Of a stretch of DNA of 8,031 nucleotides, positions 1 through 5,497 are shown one piece after another; within the stretch, counting starts at the first letter, position 1, and each line of letters begins with the position of its first letter. The notes beneath the pieces were generated by a model. It was not told the DNA's origin. It worked only from the letters and a program-made list of their open reading frames with translations, and did not search any database. The position numbers and the translations under genes were made by a program. Origin of the DNA: Kiritimatiellales bacterium (GTDB taxonomy: Bacteria > Verrucomicrobiota > Kiritimatiellia > Kiritimatiellales > Pontiellaceae). Where the stretch lies: NCBI GenBank assembly GCA_021734595.1, contig JAIPIO010000183.1, forward strand, positions 1 through 8,031, written 5' to 3'.

Positions 1-529
1 GGTAGTTGGTGGCAGGCGTGGGATAAGCAAACATCGCGATGTCGCGGTAGAAATCCCGCTCCGCCTTCGGCTGGGGCAACACGGCGTCGAAGCGCTGCGG
101 CCCGGCAACGTTTGTTTCCGTCCAGACGACATGCTGCATCGAAAGCTCCGGCGTAATCCACGGCCCGCCGCTGCCGCACCAGCCGGCATCGTTGTTCATG
201 TTCACCTGCAAACCAAGACGGGCGGCCTCGTTGCAAAGATGCCCAAACAGGTTTCGCCACAACGGTCCGCCGAAGCCTGCCGTCCCTTTCGGCGTCCCCT
301 GGTCGGTCTCCATGTACAGCAGACCGCCAATGCCGACCCGCGCCATGGCTTCCAAGTCCGCGGTAATGCCGTTGCTGGAAATGTTGCCGTCGAGCGGAAA
401 CAAATACACCCACGGCCGCGCCGAATCCGGTGGCGTCGCAAAACCCGTTTCCAATCCGTCGGCGCAGATCTTGGCGGCCAACAATCCGAAACACAGTACG
501 ATCATCATCCAGGTATGTTTACTCATCAT
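1..529 (-). CDS. GH106-like alpha-L-rhamnosidase, N-terminal part (3' end beyond window)
   Basis: Only the first 176 codons are visible; the frame is open to the left edge. Residues 1-23 look like a signal peptide (KH near the start, hydrophobic WMMIVLCFGLLAA, cleavage probably after ICA), so the enzyme should be exported. The mature part opens with the typical start of GH106 and related glycosidases: F-ATPP-x3-RPWVY (30-43), then DGNISSNGITADLEAMARVG (47-66) and GIGGLLYMETDQG. Further on is NNDAGWCGSGGPWITPELSM (112-131), matching the family pattern of an Asn-x2-Gly-Trp loop followed by SGGPW-TPE-MQ. Family members remove terminal alpha-L-rhamnose from pectic or algal polysaccharides. Two ATGs lie in tandem at 529 and 526, and both could serve the strong AGGTGGAGG site. 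It is the third visible gene of the rhaT operon. The catalytic residues lie outside the window, so substrate and activity are inferred from family and context. Confidence 0.82.
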   Translation of the reverse strand, partial: MMSKHTWMMIVLCFGLLAAKICADGLETGFATPPDSARPWVYLFPLDGNISSNGITADLEAMARVGIGGLLYMETDQGTPKGTAGFGGPLWRNLFGHLCNEAARLGLQVNMNNDAGWCGSGGPWITPELSMQHVVWTETNVAGPQRFDAVLPQPKAERDFYRDIAMFAYPTPATNY

Positions 530-531
530 TG

Positions 532-540
532 CCTCCACCT
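532..540 (-). promoter_or_regulatory. Ribosome binding site of the GH106-like gene, overlapping the isomerase stop
   Basis: On the minus strand AGGTGGAGG precedes the tandem start ATGATG by two bases (five for the second ATG). Its first two bases are the last two of the TAG stop of the isomerase gene (541-539). A ribosome finishing the isomerase would therefore sit on this site, which suggests translational coupling and tightly linked expression. The short spacing favours the second ATG (526) slightly, but the choice changes the protein by only one residue. Confidence 0.75.
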
Positions 541-1945
541 AACAAATTTGCTTGATATTGATGCCCAGCAAGGCGGCCAGTTTTTCAAGCTTGGCCGCGA
601 TGTGCCCAACCCCAATCGCGCAGTGATGCGCCGGGCCACCTTTGGACCAGTCGTTCATGAACCCTTTGGCACCGATACTGAATTTATAGCGGCTGTTGGT
701 GTTGCCGATCTGCAAAACCGAACCGGGAACCGATTCGCCCTCGGCCACCTGGAGCGAGATCGAACCGTCGCCGCGCTGCACCACGGACAGGATCGTAACC
801 GGACCATGCTTCACTGTCATTTGGATGGAGAGCCCCTTGCCCGGCTTGCCGTGGTAGACCGACAGCGGGACGAGCGCGACCCGCCCCTCGGCAATCGCGA
901 AATGCGCCGGGCCGTCGTGGCCGAGATAAACCACGTCGTCTTTAAAGTCGGAAAGATAGAATTCAGAGAACGATCCGCCGACCCCGAACAGATCCATGAT
1001 TTTCATGGCCTGCACATTTTTCACTTCGCACTCGCCGGCAACCGGAATGTTGCGGCCTGTTAAGAGCGTGTTGCCCGCAATGACGGAGGTGACGATGTTT
1101 TCATATTCACCGGTGCCTTCGTAATAGTAGGCCATTGAGCCAAGATTGTGTTTTTCGATCAGCTTGTCGAGCGCGACCGAGGTCTTCGCCGCGCGCTCAA
1201 GTTCGGCCTGTTCGCACTCTTCCGATACTTGGAACCTTTCGTTGAATTCAGCCACCTTGGCGGCGACCTGTTCGTCCGTAACCGCCTGGCGCAGCTCGAA
1301 CACCTCGCACATTTCCACAATCTCGAAATGGTTGCCGAAGACGGCCGACTGCTGCGTCAGGTCGGAGTAAACATCGAGCATCCCGCAATAATAGTGACCG
1401 AGAATGCCGACGCGGTTTTCGCGCATGCCGGCAGCGACATTGGCCGCGTCCACCCATTCCCGGATCTCCTGCCAGGCTTCGTCATCCTGGAGATAGCCGG
1501 TCACTACGTGGTAGTCGATCCCCGTCCGGTTAAAGACGCAGGCCAGCTCCGGTACCGAGCAGGACTGGCAGTGCTCCAGCCAGACGCCGGTCATGACGCC
1601 GCGGTCGCCCAGCGCGTTAAACTTCTCATAATCCAATTGCGCCACCGGCTGGAGATTGAGCATCACGACCGGAACCTTGGTTTTCTGAACCACCGGCAGC
1701 ACGGTCGAGGAGAGCGCGTAGGTGGAGATAAAAAGGAAGATCACCTCGACATCCTCTTTTTTGAACAGTGCCGAAACCTCGTGCGCCTTTTCCACATTGT
1801 CCACCATGCCGCCATCCACCAGCTCGGTACCCATGCCCGCAATCCGGTCGCGAATCTCGGCATGATAGCCGTTCAGGTTGTCGAGCAACCCGTCGAACTG
1901 CGGCCAGTAGGTATCCAGTCCAATTGAAAAAATTCCTGCTTTCAC
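539..1945 (-). CDS. L-arabinose/L-fucose isomerase-family sugar isomerase
   Basis: A 468-residue soluble protein with no signal peptide. It resembles the L-arabinose isomerase/L-fucose isomerase superfamily, cytoplasmic metal-dependent enzymes that convert an aldose to its ketose. The N-terminal Rossmann-like part includes VPVVMLNLQPVAQLDYEKFN (91-110), and RVGILGHYYCGMLDVYSDL lies at 178-196. Candidate metal or catalytic positions, by analogy with AraA, are Glu276 (YYYEG), Glu305 or Glu307 (GECEVKN), His343 (LGHDGPAHF) and His440/His441 (GPAHHCAIGVGH). Length is close to the roughly 500 residues of AraA. The start is GTG at 1945, eight bases after AAGGAG, and 28 bases downstream of the rhaT stop. 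Placement between a rhamnose permease and a rhamnosidase suggests it acts on L-rhamnose or another 6-deoxyhexose, although classical rhamnose isomerase (RhaA) is a different family. Family is fairly certain; substrate is not. Confidence 0.85.
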   Translation of the reverse strand: MKAGIFSIGLDTYWPQFDGLLDNLNGYHAEIRDRIAGMGTELVDGGMVDNVEKAHEVSALFKKEDVEVIFLFISTYALSSTVLPVVQKTKVPVVMLNLQPVAQLDYEKFNALGDRGVMTGVWLEHCQSCSVPELACVFNRTGIDYHVVTGYLQDDEAWQEIREWVDAANVAAGMRENRVGILGHYYCGMLDVYSDLTQQSAVFGNHFEIVEMCEVFELRQAVTDEQVAAKVAEFNERFQVSEECEQAELERAAKTSVALDKLIEKHNLGSMAYYYEGTGEYENIVTSVIAGNTLLTGRNIPVAGECEVKNVQAMKIMDLFGVGGSFSEFYLSDFKDDVVYLGHDGPAHFAIAEGRVALVPLSVYHGKPGKGLSIQMTVKHGPVTILSVVQRGDGSISLQVAEGESVPGSVLQIGNTNSRYKFSIGAKGFMNDWSKGGPAHHCAIGVGHIAAKLEKLAALLGINIKQIC

Positions 1946-1952
1946 TATTTTT

Positions 1953-1959
1953 ACTCCTT
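1953..1959 (-). promoter_or_regulatory. Ribosome binding site deciding a GTG start for the isomerase
   Basis: On the minus strand AAAGGAG is followed by eight bases (TAAAAATA) and then GTGAAAGCAGGA. No ATG is available at this position, so the GTG at 1945-1943 is the start codon. The site lies in the short gap after the rhaT TAA stop. Confidence 0.75.
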
Positions 1960-1973
1960 TGCGTGTTTAAATT

Positions 1974-3017
1974 TTAATGGGCAGCGGTGGCACCCTGCAA
2001 ATAGTTTCCGAAGCCGATGAGCACCGTGGAAAAAGCGATGACCAGAATGCCGGCCACCAGCGTGCCAATGGTTTTGCGCCCGGTGCCCTTCCATTCCTTC
2101 AGGTAGAGGCTCCACAGGTTGCTGGCAATGATGATGAACGACATGTGCAGCGTCCAACTGGTGAAATCATACTCGCCCATCTTGGTTGATCCCATGCCGT
2201 AGAACATGAACTGCAGATACCAGGTAACGCCCGCGAGCGCCGCGAAGCTAAAGTTTTTCATGCGGGGCGCGTCCTTATCGGCATAGTCTTTCCAACTGCC
2301 TTTTGAACAGATCAAGTAACCGCACCAGACCGCGTTGGTGACGAAGCCGCCGAGCAGGATCACCACGAGCACGGCATTGTTGACCCACAGCGCACCGGTG
2401 CCCGAGGCTACAGCCGATTCGGCAATCGGCTTGCCCGCCGCAAAGGCGAAGGCCATGCAGGCGCTCATGAGCCCGGCAAAACCGGCCACCAGCAAGCCGC
2501 GCCCGAGATGGAAATCCTGCTGTTCCCCTTCCTCCTTCGTTAGGGCGGATTCCTTCAGGTGTCCCGCATAGCCACACACCCCGATGCCCAGCAAACAAAC
2601 CAGAATGCCGGCGAGAACCACCCAGCCGGGAACCGTCGTGAGCAGTTTTACGATACTGCCGTCATAAACGGCCGGAACCAGGGTGCCGAACGCCGCGCAA
2701 AAACCCAGCGCCACCCCGTAGCCGAGCGACATGCCCAGATAGCGAACCGACAACCCAAACGTCAGCCCGCCGATGCCCCAGAGCAACCCGAAGGCAAACG
2801 TCCACGCCAGCGTTGCGGGCGGTGCACCCAGAATGGCACCGAAAAGCTCGGGAACCGTCAGCAGCGCAACCACCAGCGGCGCGATGATCCATGAAAAGAA
2901 TCCGTTCACCAGCCAGCCGCTTTCCCATGTCCATTTCTTGATCCGTTTGAGCGGCAGATAAAAACTCCCTGCGGCAAAGCCGCCTACCGCATGCAGAAAC
3001 ACACCCAATGCAACCAT
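1974..3017 (-). CDS. rhaT: RhaT-like L-rhamnose/proton symporter
   Basis: A 347-residue integral membrane protein with about ten hydrophobic segments, nearly the length of E. coli RhaT (344). Hallmarks recalled from RhaT are shared: FYLPLKRIKKWTWESGW (19-35), GLLWGIGGLTFGLSVRYLGM (77-96), the long loop with KESALTKEEGEQQDF (155-169), WYLQFMFYGMG (266-276), and SWTLHMSF (287-294) followed by YLKEWKGTGRK (305-315). RhaT carries L-rhamnose across the inner membrane with protons. I chose the ATG at 3017 because it has GGGAG seven bases upstream and the protein then begins directly with the first membrane segment. A longer reading from 3071 would add an 18-residue polar tail (MSCVCEPELYESENGSLI) with no counterpart in the family. 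It is the first gene of the operon and is divergent from the AraC-type regulator, which probably controls it. Confidence 0.92.
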   Translation of the reverse strand: MVALGVFLHAVGGFAAGSFYLPLKRIKKWTWESGWLVNGFFSWIIAPLVVALLTVPELFGAILGAPPATLAWTFAFGLLWGIGGLTFGLSVRYLGMSLGYGVALGFCAAFGTLVPAVYDGSIVKLLTTVPGWVVLAGILVCLLGIGVCGYAGHLKESALTKEEGEQQDFHLGRGLLVAGFAGLMSACMAFAFAAGKPIAESAVASGTGALWVNNAVLVVILLGGFVTNAVWCGYLICSKGSWKDYADKDAPRMKNFSFAALAGVTWYLQFMFYGMGSTKMGEYDFTSWTLHMSFIIIASNLWSLYLKEWKGTGRKTIGTLVAGILVIAFSTVLIGFGNYLQGATAAH

Positions 3018-3128
3018 GATTAAACTCCCATTCTCCGACTCGTACAATTCAGGTTCACAAACACAAGACACCCTCTCCCCTCATTTAACAATGGACAGAA
3101 TGGCATCTTTTTTGCACATTTTGACATT
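3018..3128. promoter_or_regulatory. Divergent promoter region between rhaT and the araC-type gene
   Basis: This 111-base gap separates two divergent start codons, so it must hold the promoters of the regulator and of the rhaT operon unless transcripts start further out. It is more AT-rich near the regulator than the coding regions. Directly before the regulator ATG is a near-tandem repeat, TTGCACATT (3112-3120) then TTGACATT (3121-3128). On the minus strand TTGTGT-N16-TACGAG (around 3060-3033) is a weak candidate promoter for rhaT. I could not identify convincing -35/-10 pairs or AraC-type half-sites, so only the regional assignment is firm. Confidence 0.5.
3025..3029 (-). promoter_or_regulatory. 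Ribosome binding site deciding the rhaT start
   Basis: On the minus strand GGGAG is followed by TTTAATC and then ATGGTTGCATTG. This supports the start at 3017 rather than the upstream ATG at 3071. Confidence 0.65.
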
Positions 3129-4019
3129 ATGAACAAGCCCGACAAATCCTGGTTCTGCTACCTGCCGCAATCGCCCGAAGCGGAAGAATGGGGGCTGTTT
3201 GTCCTTGATGCCGGCTATACGCTGATTCCACCGAACACCCCCTACCCGCCCGGACAGCATCCCGACGATCATATGTCGGTGAAAAACGGGCGGACGCTCG
3301 ACAGCTTCACCCTCGTCTACATCACCCGCGGTGGCGGCACCTTCGAATCGCGCTCCGGCGGAAAACACGCCATCAGCGAGGGCGACCTGTTTATCGTCTT
3401 TCCCGGCGAATGGCACCGATATCAACCAACTCCCGCAACGGGCTGGGACGAATACTGGGTGGAGTTCGACGGCGAGCAGGCGCGGCGCATCATGCGCAAC
3501 GAGGAGTTTTCATTAAAGAGCCCGGTGCTGCGGATCGGCGACGACGACCAGATCCTGCGGCTGTTCATCGAGATTGCCGAAGCCACGCAAACCCAGTTGT
3601 TCGGCTTCGAGCACATTATTGCCACGCAAACCTCGCAGATTGTCGCACGCACAATGGCGCGACTGCGCTACAGCAGCGCCGAAACCCGCAAAATGGAAAC
3701 CCTCATCCGTCGCGCCCGTTTGCACATCCTGAAAAACGCGGAACAGACCATCGACTTTCAGGAATTCGCCCGCGAGCTCGGCATCAGCTACTCCGCCTTC
3801 CGCCAGCATTTCAGGCAGATCACCGGTCTGCCACCGGGGCAATACCAGATCCAGATCCGGCTCAACAAAGCCCACCGCCTGCTGCGCAACAGCCCGCTCT
3901 CCATAGCCGCCATCGCCGAACAGCTCGGCTTTGATTCGATCTACTACTTTTCCCGCCTCTTCAAAAAGAAAACGGGACTCACCCCCACCGGCTACCGGAA
4001 CAGCGTTTCCACTCCTTAA
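3129..4019 (+). CDS. AraC-family transcriptional regulator
   Basis: A 296-residue cytoplasmic regulator of usual AraC/XylS length. Residues about 57-115 form a cupin-like sensor domain: LDSFTLVYITRGGGTFES, then GDLFIVFPGEWHRYQP (85-100), DEYWVEFDG. The DNA-binding domain covers about 190-296 and has two helix-turn-helix units. The first is around IDFQEFARELGISYSAFRQH (208-227); the second is SIAAIAEQLGFDSIYYFSRL (258-277), followed by FKKKTGLTPTGYR, the characteristic AraC C-terminal signature. Members of this type sense sugars and activate catabolic operons. It is divergent from rhaT, so L-rhamnose or its catabolic products are the likely signal; RhaS/RhaR are functional analogues, but direct orthology cannot be judged. 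No purine-rich ribosome binding site precedes the ATG at 3129 (upstream TTGCACATTTTGACATT), unlike the neighbouring genes. Upstream in-frame sequence gives no better start. Confidence 0.9.
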   Translation: MNKPDKSWFCYLPQSPEAEEWGLFVLDAGYTLIPPNTPYPPGQHPDDHMSVKNGRTLDSFTLVYITRGGGTFESRSGGKHAISEGDLFIVFPGEWHRYQPTPATGWDEYWVEFDGEQARRIMRNEEFSLKSPVLRIGDDDQILRLFIEIAEATQTQLFGFEHIIATQTSQIVARTMARLRYSSAETRKMETLIRRARLHILKNAEQTIDFQEFARELGISYSAFRQHFRQITGLPPGQYQIQIRLNKAHRLLRNSPLSIAAIAEQLGFDSIYYFSRLFKKKTGLTPTGYRNSVSTP

Positions 4020-4092
4020 TCGCCCCGGCGCGGGGACTGCCCGAAGACAAGCACCTCGCCCGCTATTCCCGCCGGGAACATTTTACCCGCTT

Positions 4093-4140
4093 TTATATTT
4101 CCAATGTCTGGAAGATATTTTCCAGGCATTGGAAATATAA
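4093..4140 (+). other. Long near-perfect hairpin built from the first two palindromes
   Basis: The 21-base arms 4093-4113 and 4120-4140 are inverted copies with one difference, position 4107 (T) against 4126 (G). In a plus-strand transcript this is a U-G wobble, so all 21 pairs can form; in a minus-strand transcript it would be an A-C mismatch. The pairing continues into the 6-base centre through G4114-U4119 and A4115-U4118. The complementarity extends beyond the palindromes into flanking TTATAT/ATATAA. It lies 73 bases after the stop of the araC-type gene, so it could protect or end that transcript. No T-run follows it, so a classic intrinsic terminator is not supported here. Confidence 0.65.
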
Positions 4141-4282
4141 TAGCCACAAAAAAATACAAGGCGCCGCCGAACAGGCGGTCGCTGCACAAAAACTTCCAAT
4201 GATTGGAAGCGGAGGAACGTTGACCCGGCCACGGGCAGCGTTGGGTTTCCAATGGTTGGAAAAAAAGTTCCAACGTCTGGAA
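4099..4282. repeat. Five phased copies of a 15-bp palindrome, TTCCA-N5-TGGAA
   Basis: Copies lie at 4099-4113 (centre ATGTC), 4120-4134 (GGCAT), 4194-4208 (ATGAT), 4247-4261 (ATGGT) and 4268-4282 (ACGTC). All ten TTCCA/TGGAA half-sites are perfect. If the second copy is read on the minus strand, all centres fit AYGNY, giving TTCCAAYGNYTGGAA, so copies have a direction: plus, minus, plus, plus, plus. Start-to-start distances are 21, 74, 53 and 21 bp, close to 2, 7, 5 and 2 helical turns. The two outer pairs have the same 6-bp spacer length with unrelated spacer sequence (GATATT, AAAAAG). I found no other full copy elsewhere in the window. The sequence supports the repeat; its function is unknown. 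A dyad-symmetric protein-binding site or a repeated RNA hairpin is possible. Confidence 0.9.
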
Positions 4283-4283
4283 C
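4260..4283 (-). terminator. Probable intrinsic terminator of the beta-helix operon
   Basis: On the minus strand, five bases after the TGA stop of the beta-helix gene (4291-4289), GTTCCA and TGGAAC form a 6-bp stem with loop GACGT, followed at once by seven T (4266-4260). This is the shape of a rho-independent terminator. The stem is palindrome copy five plus one extra G-C pair at its base (4267/4283). The stem is short and half AT, so strength is uncertain; pairing with copy four could compete. Confidence 0.6.
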
Positions 4284-4288
4284 CCGGT

Positions 4289-5461
4289 TCATCTCCTTTT
4301 CCGGGCGGCGGTGGAGCGGTCGACCATATTTCTGCTGGACCGGAGGTGGAAGACATTCCCTGAACAAACCCCTTGATGCACCTCCCTCTCAAGCACCAGG
4401 CCATTGTCGTCCTTCGTCCCGGAATTGTTCGCCACCGTGTTGTTTGCGAGGATGAGGCCGTTGCAGGCCATTGCATGAATCCCCGTGAACGTATCCGAAA
4501 AGTCCTTGTCCGTGATCTGGATCGTGCAGGCCGACACCACGATATCCTTGGCCAGTTTCCCTTCGATGCGGATCCCTTCGCGCGATTTCGGCCCGTCCTT
4601 GTATTTTGAGCACTGGCTGAGAATCAGGCAGTTTCCCACCAGGGAGGAGCTCCGGCCGTTTTTAATCCAAACTGGGTAGATGCCGGAGGCGGCATGGCTG
4701 TTCATCACGTTGAACATGGGCTCGCCGCCTTCGGCAATGTTCAGGACAAAGCCGTAGGCGTTGTGCACGAAAAAACAGTTGGATATGGCTACACCTTCGG
4801 TGGTGCCCTCCACGAGAACGCCGTAGGTGGAATTCATGCCATGGCACGAGTCGATGATAAAGCAGGTGGAATTGCCGGTCAGATGGATGTGCGCCTTGGT
4901 CGTGGAGGAAGCACCCCGAAAATTGCACTGGGTTATCCTGCCGATGTGGGCATTATGCCCGTGAATGGACTGGGTCCAACAGGCCTTGGCACCAACGCCC
5001 TCAAAGCGGCAGTCCTGCACCGAAAACGACGGATCGAGCCGGTCCGAACTCGTAAAATCCGCGAACAGGGCCGTCCCGCCGTTTTCAACACGGGTCGTGA
5101 ATGCAATGCCGTGCACACTGAAAGAAGCCTTCCGGGCCTTGGATTCCGTCCAGGTCCGGGTTTCGAGGAGATGCAGCCCGCCGGCGTTTGTCCAGACCAG
5201 TCGTGTCACCCCGCTTCCCGCCCCGCGCAGCACGGCGGTCTTGTTCTTCAGCATCAGTTCCTTCGAGAGCACCGCCTGGCCGGCCGGGATCTTCAACACG
5301 CCCCCATCAGGAAGTGCATCCAGCGCCCTTTGAAAGGCGACTGTATCGTCGGTCGCGCCGTCCATTTTTGCACCGAAATCCCTGACATCAATTTCCCGTT
5401 CCGACGGAGCGGAAAAGGAAGTGGCGGAAATCATTAGAAATACAAAAAAAACTGTTCGCAT
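4289..5461 (-). CDS. Secreted right-handed beta-helix protein, pectate-lyase superfamily
   Basis: A 390-residue protein with a signal peptide at 1-18 (MRTVFFVFLMISATSFSA, cleavage before PS). The mature N-terminus EIDVRDFGAKMDGATDDTVA (23-42), followed by FQRALDAL and GGVLKIPAG, is the classic opening of the pectate-lyase-superfamily beta-helix fold (PF12708-like), also found in polygalacturonases and phage tailspikes. The rest is a run of short strands with NC/NT turns (CRFEGVG, CNFRGAS, CFIIDSCHG, NCFFVHN, NCLILSQC, CTIQITD, NTVANN), as expected for parallel coils. I do not recognise GH28 or pectate-lyase catalytic motifs, so it could be a lyase, hydrolase, epimerase or a binding protein. 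The start ATG at 5461 has AGAGG seven bases upstream. It follows the FAD oxidoreductase by 36 bases, very likely in one transcript, and its 3' end runs into the palindrome array. The very basic tail (TAARKRR) is a small oddity. Confidence 0.85.
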   Translation of the reverse strand: MRTVFFVFLMISATSFSAPSEREIDVRDFGAKMDGATDDTVAFQRALDALPDGGVLKIPAGQAVLSKELMLKNKTAVLRGAGSGVTRLVWTNAGGLHLLETRTWTESKARKASFSVHGIAFTTRVENGGTALFADFTSSDRLDPSFSVQDCRFEGVGAKACWTQSIHGHNAHIGRITQCNFRGASSTTKAHIHLTGNSTCFIIDSCHGMNSTYGVLVEGTTEGVAISNCFFVHNAYGFVLNIAEGGEPMFNVMNSHAASGIYPVWIKNGRSSSLVGNCLILSQCSKYKDGPKSREGIRIEGKLAKDIVVSACTIQITDKDFSDTFTGIHAMACNGLILANNTVANNSGTKDDNGLVLEREVHQGVCSGNVFHLRSSRNMVDRSTAARKRR

Positions 5462-5468
5462 ATTGTCA

Positions 5469-5473
5469 CCTCT
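5469..5473 (-). promoter_or_regulatory. Ribosome binding site of the beta-helix gene
   Basis: On the minus strand AGAGG is followed by TGACAAT and then ATGCGAACA, giving seven-base spacing. This fixes the start at 5461, directly before the signal peptide. Confidence 0.6.
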
Positions 5474-5497
5474 GCTTGTCTGGTGTGTTTCCTCTTA

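Larger units (their letters stand above)
4020..4288. other. Convergent intergenic region carrying a palindrome array
   Basis: This 269-base stretch lies between the 3' ends of the araC-type gene and the beta-helix gene. I see no credible coding sequence in it: frames open on the minus strand have no ribosome binding site or recognisable domain, and cross the palindromes. Its content is the five-copy palindrome array, a long hairpin and a terminator, described separately. The first 70 bases (4020-4090) show no structure that I can recognise. Confidence 0.75.

Noticed and set aside
131..1063. A 310-codon plus-strand reading frame
   Set aside because: It is antisense to the GH106-like and isomerase genes, has no recognisable domain and is rich in Arg, His and Gln, as expected from the reverse of GC-rich coding DNA.
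1148..1927. A 259-codon plus-strand frame
   Set aside because: It lies wholly antisense within the isomerase gene and shows no family features.
3018..3071. Extended rhaT start at 3071
   Set aside because: It adds 18 polar residues before the first membrane segment, with no counterpart in RhaT; the ATG at 3017 has a well-spaced GGGAG.
4093..4282. CRISPR array
   Set aside because: The repeat is only 15 bp and palindromic, spacing is irregular (6, 59, 38 and 6 bp between copies) and no cas gene is present.
4093..4476. A 127-codon minus-strand frame across the intergenic palindromes
   Set aside because: It overlaps the 3' end of the beta-helix gene in another frame, lacks a ribosome binding site and translates the palindromes into meaningless repeats such as HWK and LE.
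4694..5437. A 247-codon plus-strand frame
   Set aside because: It is antisense to the beta-helix gene, whose signal peptide and DFGA motif are clear; the shadow has neither.
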